A stretch of 64,000 nucleotides of DNA from Aerococcus viridans (GTDB lineage Bacteria > Bacillota > Bacilli > Lactobacillales > Aerococcaceae), in NCBI RefSeq assembly GCF_002083135.2, contig NZ_NBTM02000001.1, positions 1,302,001-1,366,000 on the forward strand, in the 5' to 3' direction. The notes under the pieces were generated by a model. It searched no databases. It saw nothing but the letters and a program-made list of their open reading frames with translations, and was not told the DNA's origin. This document shows positions 1-8,511 of this stretch, one piece after another. The position numbers and the translations under genes were made by a program. Within the stretch, counting starts at the first letter, position 1; each line of letters starts with the position of its first letter.

Positions 1-930
1 ACGACCACAAACCAGCCAACAGAAACCGCAACCACAACCACAGCCACTGAAGAGAGTGCCTCTGCTGCCTCTTCAGAAGATGGGGAAAAGGCTGAAGCAC
101 ATAAAGCTGAGTTGGCAGAAACCATTACTACGCCAGTCGCTTCAAATGCGATAACCGATGAAGAAGTCAGTCAAATGGCCGAATATTCAGCCGACTATGC
201 AGATGATATCCAAACTTATTCTGTGAAGGATATTGCAACAAATGTAGCTGCTGCGCTGGAACTGGACGAAACTGCAGCCTTAGCCCAGTTGCTGACAGAC
301 CTACCTAAAGAAGTTGATGTAGATTCAGCACAAAATCAATTAGTCAATAAACTTAACCCATTACTTACCGAACCAGTGATGGATTTTGCTTATGCAAGTT
401 CAGGTAAACCCTATAACGCCACAATCACAGATGCTTATACTGCACTAATCGACGGTGCTACAAATGCTGGATATACACTCGCTACTATTTCTGCCCACCG
501 AACAATAGCTTACCAAGCACAAAATGTGGAGAATGGTTTTCAAGATTACTTAGCTCAAGGCTACTCAGAATCAGAAGCGCGTGACCTAACAAATGATTAT
601 TTTGCACCAGCAGAAGCCAGTGAACATTCAACTGGACTAGCCTTTGACTGGTTAGGCACTGAATGGACAGGAATAGGTGGCAGTTTAGATGAGGCTTATG
701 CAGACCAACCATCAGCTCAATGGCTCGCAGAAAATGCCCAAGATTATGGCTTTATTTTACGGTACCCACAAGGAAAAGAGCAGGTAACGGGGTATAGCTT
801 TGAGCCATGGCACTACCGTTATGTTGGTGTAGAAGCTGCGCAATATATCACTAAGTATGACATCACATTAGAAGAATTCTTAGCCCTAGTAAACTATCAA
901 ACAGCATTAACTGAAGAAGGCTTAGTTTAA
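1..930 (+). CDS. VanY/DdcY-type D-Ala-D-Ala carboxypeptidase, 5'-truncated by window
   Basis: The frame is open from base 1, so the true start lies upstream; the TTG at 112 is only the first start-like codon and has no ribosome site. The visible N-terminal part (about 40 residues) is a Thr/Ala/Glu-rich linker, typical of the stalk between a lipoprotein or membrane anchor and the enzyme. The C-terminal half has the peptidase M15B signature: SAHR near base 490, SEHSTGLAFD near 622 and EPWHYRY near 802. In this family those stretches supply the zinc-binding His/Asp/His and the catalytic Glu. The enzyme should trim the terminal D-alanine from peptidoglycan stem peptides outside the membrane. It ends just before a strong hairpin shared with convergent lysA. 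The family call is secure; whether it has any role in glycopeptide response cannot be judged here. Confidence 0.9.
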   Translation, partial: TTTNQPTETATTTTATEESASAASSEDGEKAEAHKAELAETITTPVASNAITDEEVSQMAEYSADYADDIQTYSVKDIATNVAAALELDETAALAQLLTDLPKEVDVDSAQNQLVNKLNPLLTEPVMDFAYASSGKPYNATITDAYTALIDGATNAGYTLATISAHRTIAYQAQNVENGFQDYLAQGYSESEARDLTNDYFAPAEASEHSTGLAFDWLGTEWTGIGGSLDEAYADQPSAQWLAENAQDYGFILRYPQGKEQVTGYSFEPWHYRYVGVEAAQYITKYDITLEEFLALVNYQTALTEEGLV

Positions 931-969
931 AGGACTGACTTAATTGTTCACAAACTAAAAGAGTAAAGC

Positions 970-1004
970 AAAAAGCGCCCAAACATCATGTTCGGGCGCT
1001 TTTT
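970..1004. terminator. bidirectional terminator between carboxypeptidase and lysA
   Basis: AAAAAGCGCCC and GGGCGCTTTTT form a perfect GC-rich stem over a 13-base loop, with A and T runs on the two sides. It can therefore stop transcription from both convergent genes. Confidence 0.9.
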
Positions 1005-1018
1005 ACGGGATATATTTT

Positions 1019-2272
1019 TTAGAAATTAAAGTCCATAGTTGCGAAGTAGTCTTCTGGTGTTTCAGGACGACGGATTTGTTTAAATGTGCCGTCTTCTTTT
1101 AACATGACTTCTGCTGACCGCAATTTGGCGTTGTATTGGTAACCCATTGAGGCACCGTGGGCTCCGGCATCGTGGATCCAGATGTAGTCGCCAATATTTG
1201 TTTTTGGTAACTGACGGTCGATAGCGAATTTATCATTATTTTCACATAGACCACCTGTTACATCGTATGTTTGGTCGGCAGTTTCGTCTTCTTTGCCTAA
1301 GACAGAGATGTGGTGGTAAGCGCCGTACATTGCTGGACGTAATAGGTCAGAGGCAGATGCGTCTAATCCTATGTAGTCTTTGTAAGTGATTTTTTCATGT
1401 AGGACTTTGGCTACTAAACCACCGTTTTCAGCTAACATCCAACGACCTAATTCAGTAAAGATGGCAACGTCACCTAAGCCAGCTGGTTCCATGATGTCTT
1501 CGTATGCCTGGCGCACACCGTCACCGATGATGTCGATGTCTGCAGGTGTTTCTTCTGGTTTGTAAGCCACCCCAACACCACCTGATAGGTTGATGAAGGT
1601 GATATTTAAATCAGTTTGGTCTTTTAATTCAACCGCTAATTCAAATAATGTACGTGCTAATTTTGGATAGTATTCGTTTGATGTCGAACCTGAAACCAAG
1701 AATGAGTGGATACCGATGTTTTTCACGCCGTAGTCTGCTAATTTTTGGAAGGCTTGGCGGGTTTGTTCTGGTGTCATACCGTATTTGGCGTCACCAGGGT
1801 TGTCCATGATGCCGTTCGCAACTTCGAATGTCCCACCTGGATTGTAACGGATACAAACAGTTTCTGGAAATTCGCCTACGTGTTCTTTGAAGAAGTCGAT
1901 ATGCGTGATGTCGTCAAAGTTAATGATCGCACCAAGTTCAGCTGCTTTTTTGAAATCAGCTGCTGGCGTTACGTTAGATGAAAACATGATATCATGACCT
2001 GAAAAACCAACTTTGTCGGCTAATACAAGTTCTGTATAAGATGCACAGTCGACACCCATGCCTTCTTCCTGCATAATTTTTAATACGTGTGGATTGGGTG
2101 TGGCTTTAACAGCGAAATATTCATGGAAGTTAGGGTTCCAAGAGAAAGCTTTTTTCAGACGACGACAGCGGTCTCTGATACCGGCTTCGTCGTATAAATG
2201 GAATGGAGTAGGGATTTCAGCAGCAATTTCTTCAACTTTTGCCAGGCTAGTAAATGGACGTTTGTTTTGCAT
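1019..2272 (-). CDS. lysA: diaminopimelate decarboxylase
   Basis: 417 residues, full length for LysA. It is a fold-type III PLP enzyme that decarboxylates meso-diaminopimelate to L-lysine, the last step of lysine synthesis. Visible signatures: FAVKATPNPH with the PLP lysine near residue 56, SGGVGVAY near 235 (phosphate-binding glycine loop), ELGRW near 280, and GLCENND plus HDAGAHGASMGYQYN toward the C-terminus, which supply substrate and active-site residues from the partner subunit. The ATG has an AAGGAG ribosome site 5-6 bases upstream. The gene stands alone, with its own promoter and no riboswitch in its leader, unlike dapA at 15.5 kb. Related ornithine or arginine decarboxylases are less likely, given the CENND-type loop and the length. 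Confidence 0.92.
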   Translation of the reverse strand: MQNKRPFTSLAKVEEIAAEIPTPFHLYDEAGIRDRCRRLKKAFSWNPNFHEYFAVKATPNPHVLKIMQEEGMGVDCASYTELVLADKVGFSGHDIMFSSNVTPAADFKKAAELGAIINFDDITHIDFFKEHVGEFPETVCIRYNPGGTFEVANGIMDNPGDAKYGMTPEQTRQAFQKLADYGVKNIGIHSFLVSGSTSNEYYPKLARTLFELAVELKDQTDLNITFINLSGGVGVAYKPEETPADIDIIGDGVRQAYEDIMEPAGLGDVAIFTELGRWMLAENGGLVAKVLHEKITYKDYIGLDASASDLLRPAMYGAYHHISVLGKEDETADQTYDVTGGLCENNDKFAIDRQLPKTNIGDYIWIHDAGAHGASMGYQYNAKLRSAEVMLKEDGTFKQIRRPETPEDYFATMDFNF

Positions 2273-2307
2273 GAATTGTTGTCTCCTTTAAATTTAATCT
2301 TACTCTC

Positions 2308-2336
2308 ATTATGAAGAAAAAAGGTGGTTTATGCAA
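2308..2336 (-). promoter_or_regulatory. probable sigma-A promoter of lysA
   Basis: Read on the minus strand, TTGCAT and CATAAT are separated by exactly 17 bases. The -10 box lies about 35 bases upstream of the lysA start. Confidence 0.55.
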
Positions 2337-2405
2337 GTTTAGAATCCTTAACTGGTAATGACCTTATAAAAAAAGCAATAATATGAAAAATCTATGTGAA
2401 TTGGC

Positions 2406-2434
2406 TTGACAATTTTTTTAATTAAATCTATGAT
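2406..2434 (+). promoter_or_regulatory. sigma-A promoter of the TrpXYZ-type ABC operon
   Basis: A consensus TTGACA is followed after 17 bases by TATGAT. Transcription would start near 2441 and leave an untranslated leader of about 325 bases before the first gene. Confidence 0.7.
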
Positions 2435-2440
2435 AATGCT

Positions 2441-2765
2441 ATTGAAAGACGCAACTAGATGAATGACAGCCATATTCGAGGGGATTTATTGATGAAAATG
2501 AACAGCCTACATACGAATAATCGCTTTTACTTTAGCTATTTTAGGTAGTTTGTATTTATGAAATCTGTTTTAGATCATAGATACAAACGTCAGTAAACAA
2601 CTGAACCGTATCTATGATGGCTAAACATTTTGTTGCGTAACAAGTGGCCACGTAGAGATAAAATCTATTGTGGCATAGCTAGATATTTTAGCGCTATAAG
2701 CACCTATTTAGATTTTATCTGGATAGGTGCTTTTTCTTTGGATTGATTGTAAAGGGGAGTAAATA
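2441..2765 (+). promoter_or_regulatory. structured leader, attenuator-like, class unknown
   Basis: This leader has no gene. It contains a long hairpin with a perfect 11-bp stem, ATCATAGATAC (2574-2584) with GTATCTATGAT (2608-2618), whose loop holds a second small stem (CAGT/ACTG). Next comes the palindrome GTGGCCAC near 2643, then AGATAAAATCT at 2656-2666. That last sequence is exactly complementary to AGATTTTATCT at 2710-2720, inside the loop of the terminator just before the gene. This makes two competing folds possible, as in a transcription attenuator. Trp-type importers are often under T-box control. A degenerate T-box-like core with a TGGC is present near 2643, but the conserved T-box sequence is not matched, so I leave the class open. 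Confidence 0.5.
2699..2735 (+). terminator. leader terminator upstream of the ABC operon
   Basis: AGCACCTAT pairs with ATAGGTGCT around a 15-base loop, followed by a T run, about 30 bases before the first start codon. Its position inside the leader suggests conditional termination. Confidence 0.75.
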
Positions 2766-3728
2766 ATGAAAAGATTGAGCTTAAAGAAAGGCTTGGTAGC
2801 TTTAGTAGCTAGTTTGGCGATTTTTGCGGCTGGCTGTGAGAATGCTGAAGATAATGGCATTTTAGATATCGGTATTTTGTCGATTATGGACCACAATTCC
2901 TTAAATGATGCGGAGCAAGGTTTTATTGATGGAATGACTGAACTAGGTTATGAAGAGGGCATTGACGTGGTTTACCACCGGATGAATGCCCAAGGGCAGC
3001 AAGCTAATTTGTATCCAATGGCAGGACAATTGTTGAAGAATTCTGAGCTAATTTTGGGTATCGGAACGCCAACTATTCAGGCACTAGCCGTGACGGAAGA
3101 GGAGAAACCACTCCTTTTTACAGCTGTGACTGACCCTATAACAGCTGGTTTGGCGGCATCACTAGATGGTTCGGGCCGAAATGTGACGGGAACAAGCGAC
3201 CAGATGCCGGTTGAGAAGCAAGTTGAGCTATTAATGTCGATTAAACCTGAAGTGGAAAAAGTTGGCATCATTTACAACACAGGTGAGGTCAACTCGCAAA
3301 TTCAAGCAGAACAAGCTGAAGCAACTATTGTAGCGGCCGGTAAAACGCCAGTCATTCGTACGGTCACCTCAACTAATGATGTACAGCAAGCTTTGAACTC
3401 TGTCATGTCAGAAGCGGAATTGCTATATATTCCAACAGATAATATCATGGCAGGGACAGCGTCAACGGTGGGTGCGGTTTCTGAACAGTACCAAGTACCG
3501 GTTGTTGCTGGATCAATTGACCAAGTGGAAGATGGTGGACTAGCGACTTATTCATTAAACTACTACGAATTGGGCCGTCAAACAGCTGAAATGGCAGCAC
3601 GGGTAATTGAAGGTGAAGATCCTTCGACCATGTCGATTGAGCAAGCTAAAGAATTAGAATTATACGTAAATGAAGACATGGCGGAAGCGTTGGGCATTGA
3701 TCCGGGCAGCATCCAAGTGACAGAATAA
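2766..3728 (+). CDS. ABC importer substrate-binding lipoprotein, TrpX-like
   Basis: 320 residues. The N-terminus (MKRLSLKKG, a hydrophobic stretch, then AAGC) is a lipoprotein signal, with the lipid-bearing Cys near residue 24. The rest has the bilobed periplasmic-binding fold of the ABC_sub_bind family: DIGILSIMDHNSL at the start of lobe 1, ILGIGTPTIQAL, VTGTSDQMPVEKQ, VGIIYNTGEVNS, and LATYSLNYYELGRQTAEMA near the C-terminus. In Firmicutes this family with the same two partners is called TrpXYZ and is predicted to import tryptophan or a related aromatic compound. The substrate here is inferred from family and context only. A GGGGAG ribosome site precedes the ATG. It is the first gene of a three-gene operon. 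Confidence 0.88.
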   Translation: MKRLSLKKGLVALVASLAIFAAGCENAEDNGILDIGILSIMDHNSLNDAEQGFIDGMTELGYEEGIDVVYHRMNAQGQQANLYPMAGQLLKNSELILGIGTPTIQALAVTEEEKPLLFTAVTDPITAGLAASLDGSGRNVTGTSDQMPVEKQVELLMSIKPEVEKVGIIYNTGEVNSQIQAEQAEATIVAAGKTPVIRTVTSTNDVQQALNSVMSEAELLYIPTDNIMAGTASTVGAVSEQYQVPVVAGSIDQVEDGGLATYSLNYYELGRQTAEMAARVIEGEDPSTMSIEQAKELELYVNEDMAEALGIDPGSIQVTE

Positions 3729-3750
3729 AGGGAAGAGAGAGGATTTTAAC

Positions 3751-4650
3751 ATGAGTGTTGTTTTAGGCAGTATATCAGAAGGATTGTTATGGGGATTATT
3801 GGCGATGGGGGTTTACTTAACTTACCGAATCCTAAATGTGGCCGATATGACAGTTGAAGGATCGTTTTCTTTAGGGGCAGCCTTGGTATCACGGTTAATT
3901 TTTGAATTTGCCATGGAACCTTGGATTGCCACCTTACTATCATTTGTCATTGGAGCAGGTGCTGGACTAATCACTGGTTTATTACATACGAAATTGAAAG
4001 TGCCAGCTTTGATTGCATCTATTATTACCATGACTGGTTTGTACTCTATTAACCTACGTATTTTAGGTCAAGCCAACTTACCATTATTAAGTCAAAATAC
4101 CTTGGTCACTCAAATGCGTCAATTAATTGAAGACAAGACTTTAGCAGTTATCGTTATTGGTTTATTCATTGTTGTAGCCATCGTGGCCTTACTTAAATGG
4201 TTCTTTGATACGCAAATTGGTTTAGCCATCCGTGCCACAGGTGATAACTACATGATGAGTGAAGCCAACGGGATCAATACAGACTGGACAAAGATTATCG
4301 GCTTCATGGTAGCCAACGGATTAGTTGGTTTATCAGGTGGTTTATTAGCGCAAAACAACGGCTATGCAGATGTCAACATGGGTGTTGGAGCAATGGTTAT
4401 CGGTTTAGCCTCAGTAGTCATTGGCGAAGCCATTGGGAAAAACATCACCTTTGTTAAACGCTTATTAGCGATTGTATTAGGGTCAATCATTTACCGTTTA
4501 CTATTACTATTGGTATTAGAATTAAACTTCAATCCAAACGACGTCCGTCTATTCTCAGCCTTAATCCTAGCCGTAGCGCTTGGGGTACCAGCTGTTCGTC
4601 AACACGGTAAAAAAGTTGTGAAAAATTCAATTACAAGTAAAGAAGCGTAG
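3751..4650 (+). CDS. ABC importer permease, TrpY-like
   Basis: 299 residues, almost entirely hydrophobic, with roughly eight or nine membrane segments. It belongs to the BPD_transp_2 (branched-chain/ribose-type) permease family. The conserved start LGSISEGLLWGLLAMGVYLTYR and the later LAIRATGDNYMM and GVGAMVIGLASVVIGEA stretches are typical of the single permease that partners ABC_sub_bind lipoproteins and would form a homodimer in the membrane. It follows the binding protein by 22 bases with GAGAGG upstream of the ATG, and is followed by the ATPase after 15 bases, so co-transcription is clear. It ends in a basic tail. Confidence 0.88.
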   Translation: MSVVLGSISEGLLWGLLAMGVYLTYRILNVADMTVEGSFSLGAALVSRLIFEFAMEPWIATLLSFVIGAGAGLITGLLHTKLKVPALIASIITMTGLYSINLRILGQANLPLLSQNTLVTQMRQLIEDKTLAVIVIGLFIVVAIVALLKWFFDTQIGLAIRATGDNYMMSEANGINTDWTKIIGFMVANGLVGLSGGLLAQNNGYADVNMGVGAMVIGLASVVIGEAIGKNITFVKRLLAIVLGSIIYRLLLLLVLELNFNPNDVRLFSALILAVALGVPAVRQHGKKVVKNSITSKEA

Positions 4651-4665
4651 AAAGGAGATTGACCA

Positions 4666-5469
4666 ATGACTAGCGTATTAACATTACAAAATGTACATAA
4701 AACATTTGAAGCTAAGACACCAAACGAAAACCACGTATTAAAAGGGGTCGATCTAAAGGTGGAAAAAGGGGACTTCATTACGATTATTGGTGGTAACGGG
4801 GCCGGAAAATCGACTTTCCTAAATGCCATTGCCGGTTCGCTATTGGTAGACCAAGGGGCTATTAAAATTGAAGATAAAGACGTGACCAACCTAACTGCCA
4901 ACAAACGCGCAGGCCTAGTATCACGCGTATTCCAAGATACACGGATGGGGACTGCTAGTCGCTTAACTATCGAAGAAAACATGGCTATAGCAGACCGTCG
5001 CGGCCACTCATTTGGTTTTGGACGAGGAGTCAACAACAAGCAACGTGAACAATTTAAAGAAGCCTTAAAACTATTGGACTTAGGATTGGAAAACAGATTA
5101 ACCGCTGAAGTTGGCTTGCTTTCTGGTGGACAACGTCAAGCATTAACATTATTGATGGCGACTTTGAAAAAGCCAAAAGTTTTACTATTAGATGAGCATA
5201 CAGCCGCCTTAGACCCTAAAACATCGGACATGGTTTTAAAATTAACGGAAGAAGTGATCCAACGAGACCAATTAACAGCCTTGATGATTACACATGATAT
5301 GGAACAAGCCATCCAAATGGGTAACCGCTTGTTGATGATGGACAATGGCCGCATTTTGATTGATATCTCTGGTGAAGAGAAGAAACAATTAACCGTACAA
5401 CAATTATTAGACATGTTCAAAAAACAATCAGGACGTTCATTAAACGATGACGCTTTAATACTAGGATGA
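4666..5469 (+). CDS. ABC importer ATP-binding protein, TrpZ-like
   Basis: 267 residues. Walker A is GGNGAGKST near residue 42, the ABC signature is LSGGQRQAL near 145, and Walker B is VLLLDEHTAALD near 168 with the switch His in MITHDME. The Glu after the Walker B Asp is present, so it should be an active ATPase. It energises uptake with the two preceding genes. AAGGAG lies 9-10 bases before the ATG. It is the last gene of the operon, and downstream lies a large hairpin-rich gap shared with convergent trhO. Confidence 0.9.
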   Translation: MTSVLTLQNVHKTFEAKTPNENHVLKGVDLKVEKGDFITIIGGNGAGKSTFLNAIAGSLLVDQGAIKIEDKDVTNLTANKRAGLVSRVFQDTRMGTASRLTIEENMAIADRRGHSFGFGRGVNNKQREQFKEALKLLDLGLENRLTAEVGLLSGGQRQALTLLMATLKKPKVLLLDEHTAALDPKTSDMVLKLTEEVIQRDQLTALMITHDMEQAIQMGNRLLMMDNGRILIDISGEEKKQLTVQQLLDMFKKQSGRSLNDDALILG

Positions 5470-5482
5470 GCGCGAAATCGTT

Positions 5483-5575
5483 CAGCTCAATATTGATGGC
5501 AGTCTAAGGCAGTACCACATGCAGTGTGGTGCAACTTAGGCTGAAGTGTACTTGAGCTGGTCGAGTGAACTCGAC
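5483..5575. repeat. nested hairpin element, copy D of the intergenic repeat family
   Basis: The outer stem is CAGCTCAA/TTGAGCTG (5483-5490 with 5552-5559), then CAGtCTAAG/CTTAGgCTG, with an apical CCACA/TGTGG. A second small stem GTCGAGT/ACTCGAC follows at 5560-5575. The framework TAAGGCAGT ... TGCAACTTA is shared with the inner hairpin of the element near 53.97 kb, where the apical stem is a different but still paired sequence. The element sits between convergent genes, before the trhO terminator; the rest of the gap (5576-5720) shows nothing recognisable. Confidence 0.6.
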
Positions 5576-5720
5576 TTGATTGAATGGGTGCAATTGTAGT
5601 TTAGTAAGTCTTTGGCTATCATGATATAAAATGATGTTCCATAAATGATGATAACGATTCAAACTCACCAAGATATGATGATGGACTCATCATGAATAAT
5701 ATTGTCTTCCTTTAGACGCA

Positions 5721-5753
5721 AAAAGACCGCCAGGGTTTGCCTAGCGGTCTTTT
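5721..5753. terminator. terminator of trhO
   Basis: AAAAGACCGC pairs with GCGGTCTTTT over a 13-base loop. It lies directly after the minus-strand trhO stop and could also serve the plus strand. Confidence 0.85.
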
Positions 5754-5763
5754 GATTTCTAAA

Positions 5764-6732
5764 TTAGGCTTCTACGGTTAGTTCTTCACCGATTGCTGCT
5801 AAACGTGCAACGATTTCATCGTGAGACCAACCTTTAGCTTGTACGTAACGGTTGCGTGGGTGAACACGGCATTCGTGTGTACAACCACCAAGATGTTTTT
5901 CTTGGTTTTCTACTGAAGCTAAGATTTGTTTGTTACATTCTGGGTTACCACAGTTTACGTAACGTTCACATGGAGTACCGTCGAAGTAGTCTTTACCAAC
6001 GATTGACGGGTCAACATGGTTTATTGGTACAGAGATGCGGTCGTCAAAGACGTACATTTTACCTTCCCATAAGTCGCCACGAGTTTCTTCGTCTTGACCG
6101 TAGTTTTCGATACCACCGTTTAATTGGCTAACGTTTTCGATACCTTCACGGATCATCCAACCAGAGAATTTCTCACAACGTACGCCACCAGTACAGTATA
6201 CAAGGACTTTTTTGTCCATGAATTTTTCTTTGTTTTCGCGTACCCATTCAGGTAATTCGCGGAAGTTACGGATATCAGGGCGGATAGCGCCTTTGAAGTG
6301 ACCAAGATCATACTCATAGTCGTTTCGTGTATCTAATAAAACAGTATCTTCATCTAACATTGCTTCACGGAAATCAGCTGGATCTAGGTGGGTACCAGAT
6401 AATTCGTTAGGGTTTAAATCTTCTTCTAGGTTTAAAGAAACGATTTCTTCACGGTAACGTACGAACATTTTTTTGTGTGCGTAGTCATCCGTTTCGTTAA
6501 TTTTAAACCATAGGTCAGAAAATTCTTCCATAGCGTGCATGTGTTCCATGTAGCGTACAGTCACTTCTTTTGGACCAGATACAGTACCATTAATCCCTTC
6601 ATCACTAATTAAAATACGGCCTTTTAATCCGATTGATTTACAGAATTGTAATTCGTCTTTGGCGAGTTGTTCTGCGTCTTTAATTGGTACATATTTATAG
6701 TAAAGTAGTACCTGGAATTCGTTATTATTCAT
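5764..6732 (-). CDS. trhO: tRNA uridine 5-hydroxylase, rhodanese-type TrhO (YceA)
   Basis: 322 residues, the family's usual size. The order is an N-terminal acylphosphatase-like domain (about 1-100, starting [13 protein letters not shown]), a rhodanese domain (about 120-220) with the active-site loop CTGGVRCEK starting at Cys180, then a Cys-rich C-terminal part ([15 protein letters not shown] and [13 protein letters not shown]) that is likely metal-binding. TrhO hydroxylates U34 of certain tRNAs, giving the precursor of 5-methoxyuridine-type modifications. The ATG is preceded by GGAGG. It is a single-gene unit between two terminator-type hairpins. Confidence 0.92.
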   Translation of the reverse strand: MNNNEFQVLLYYKYVPIKDAEQLAKDELQFCKSIGLKGRILISDEGINGTVSGPKEVTVRYMEHMHAMEEFSDLWFKINETDDYAHKKMFVRYREEIVSLNLEEDLNPNELSGTHLDPADFREAMLDEDTVLLDTRNDYEYDLGHFKGAIRPDIRNFRELPEWVRENKEKFMDKKVLVYCTGGVRCEKFSGWMIREGIENVSQLNGGIENYGQDEETRGDLWEGKMYVFDDRISVPINHVDPSIVGKDYFDGTPCERYVNCGNPECNKQILASVENQEKHLGGCTHECRVHPRNRYVQAKGWSHDEIVARLAAIGEELTVEA

Positions 6733-6854
6733 TTATTATTCCTCCATCATATTGCAGGTATGACTGCGAGTTTTTACGGATTACATTATAAGGCATAAAC
6801 CAGTGATAAACAAGTACTAAATTTGTTTCGAATGTTGAAAAAAGTTCACAAGCC

Positions 6855-6884
6855 TGTTTTTACATTAGAAAAACATGCTATAAT
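6855..6884 (+). promoter_or_regulatory. probable promoter of the GNAT gene
   Basis: TATAAT at 6879-6884 is preceded by TGC, an extended -10; a weak TGTTTT lies in the -35 region. It sits about 60 bases before the start codon. Confidence 0.5.
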
Positions 6885-6945
6885 GGATTGTGAAATATGT
6901 ATCGATTACATGAATTTTCAAGTAAATCGTTAGTAGGGGTTAGTT

Positions 6946-7485
6946 ATGAATCATAAAGGAACCAAGACAATAGAAACACAACATCTATTGTTACGTAAGT
7001 TCAAAACAAGTGATGCCAAGGACATGTTTAAGAATTGGGCAGGGAATATGGCAGATACAGAATTTGTTACGTGGGACAAGCACCAATCCGTTTCTGATAG
7101 TAAAAGTATTTTAGAGAAATGGGATAAACGCAAGGACAGAAGTAAAACCTACAGATGGTGTGTGGAAGACAAATCTTCTGGAGAAGCGGTAGGTGAAATT
7201 ACGGTGACTGAAGTGCATAAAGACACCCAGGCTGCCGACTTAACCTTCTGTATGGGTCAAGCCTATAAAGACCAAGGCTTAGCGAAGGAAGCTTTAGAAA
7301 ATATTGTGCATTTTTTGTTTAAAGAAGTGCAAATGAACCGTTTGTCTTTTGATCAAGATAGTCGAAACAAAGCTGACAGAGAATTGGCTTTAGCCTTAAA
7401 CTTCGAATATGAAGGGTTACGCAAAGCTGCTTTAGCCAATAATTCAGGTATTTCGGACAAAGCCTTGTATGGTGCTGTAAGATAG
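6946..7485 (+). CDS. GNAT acetyltransferase, RimJ/RimL-like
   Basis: 179 residues. The layout is that of the Acetyltransf_3 branch: TIETQHLLLRKFKTSDAKDMFKNW at the N-terminus, a central beta-strand region (SSGEAVGEITVTEV, AADLTFCMGQAYKDQGLAKEAL) where GQAYKDQGLA stands in for the acetyl-CoA-binding loop, and a C-terminal N-x-R/D region (SRNKADRELALALNFEYEG). Relatives acetylate protein N-termini, amino acids or small toxins; the substrate cannot be told. It has its own promoter and terminator and is monocistronic. Confidence 0.82.
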   Translation: MNHKGTKTIETQHLLLRKFKTSDAKDMFKNWAGNMADTEFVTWDKHQSVSDSKSILEKWDKRKDRSKTYRWCVEDKSSGEAVGEITVTEVHKDTQAADLTFCMGQAYKDQGLAKEALENIVHFLFKEVQMNRLSFDQDSRNKADRELALALNFEYEGLRKAALANNSGISDKALYGAVR

Positions 7486-7503
7486 TCTTTAAAGTGAATA
7501 CAG

Positions 7504-7543
7504 AAAAAGGTATGTGATAGAAAACATCACATACCTTTTTCTG
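7504..7543. terminator. bidirectional terminator
   Basis: AAAAAGGTATGTGAT pairs perfectly with ATCACATACCTTTTT (15 bp) around a 7-base loop. It serves the GNAT gene and the convergent GlnQ-type gene. Confidence 0.92.
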
Positions 7544-7553
7544 TGGCAATATA

Positions 7554-8300
7554 TTATAAAACTTTATCTAAGAATTCTTTTGTACGGTTGTGTTGTGGGT
7601 TACTGAAGATATCTTCAGGTTTACCTTCTTCAACAACGTATCCGCCGTCCATGAAGATCACACGATCCGCTACTTCTCGGGCAAATCCCATCTCATGTGT
7701 TACAACGACCATGGTCATACCTTCTTTAGCAAGGTCTTTCATAACGTTTAATACGTCACCAACCATCTCTGGGTCAAGTGCTGATGTTGGTTCATCAAAC
7801 AACATGATGTCAGGATTCATTGCTAAAGCGCGGGCGATAGCCACACGTTGTTTTTGTCCACCAGATAAAGAGTTTGGAAAAGCTTCTGCTTTATCCGCTA
7901 AGCCTACTTGCTCTAATAAAGACAAAGCTTGTTCTTTGCTGGCATCTTTTTGTGTCTTACCTAATTCGGTTGGCGCTAGGGTAATATTCTCCAAAACGCT
8001 TAAATGTGGGAATAGGTTAAAGTGTTGGAACACCATGCCGATATTTTGACGTGCTTTATTAATATCGATAGATTTGTCGGCAATATTTGTGCCATCTACT
8101 AAAACTTCACCACCGTTGATGTCTTCTAAACGGTTTAAACAACGTAAGAATGTTGATTTACCAGACCCTGATGGTCCGATGATACAAACTACCTCACCTT
8201 GGTTAATGGTTAAGTCAATCCCTTTAAGGACCTCATTTTTACCGAAGCTTTTCTTTAAATCATTTACAATAACTTTTGCAGTTGCTGTTGTTTCAGCCAT
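7554..8300 (-). CDS. polar amino-acid ABC transporter ATPase, GlnQ family (orphan)
   Basis: 248 residues. Walker A is GPSGSGKST near residue 42, the signature [15 protein letters not shown] near 143, Walker [17 protein letters not shown] near 166, and the switch His is in VVVTHEMG. The Q-loop region [16 protein letters not shown] is typical of the GlnQ/HisP branch for polar amino acids. No permease or binding protein is adjacent, so it must work with partners elsewhere, or is a spare copy of the ATPase at 22 kb, which is related but clearly diverged (different N- and C-termini). The start ATG is followed by an Ala/Thr-rich leader of about eight residues. Confidence 0.9.
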   Translation of the reverse strand: MAETTATAKVIVNDLKKSFGKNEVLKGIDLTINQGEVVCIIGPSGSGKSTFLRCLNRLEDINGGEVLVDGTNIADKSIDINKARQNIGMVFQHFNLFPHLSVLENITLAPTELGKTQKDASKEQALSLLEQVGLADKAEAFPNSLSGGQKQRVAIARALAMNPDIMLFDEPTSALDPEMVGDVLNVMKDLAKEGMTMVVVTHEMGFAREVADRVIFMDGGYVVEEGKPEDIFSNPQHNRTKEFLDKVL

Positions 8301-8511
8301 TTTCTCATCCCTCTCGGATTTAATTCTTATTCATCTCTTCGTATATTTTCGATTGACAAATTTAATGGTATTTTAATTTGAAATTGTCACTTTGTCAACT
8401 TTTATCACAAGCTTTAATTGTAATGTAAACAATGAGGGGCACTGATTGATTGCCCAAGGGTATTTTGTTATATTTTGTGTATTAGATTAGACAAGAAAGA
8501 GAGGTAGTAAA

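Noticed and set aside
2641-2657. T-box core (GTGGCCACG) in the ABC leader
   Set aside because: The conserved AGGGTGGNACCGCG is not met and no specifier loop with a Trp codon was found in stem I position. It is kept only as an unknown attenuator.
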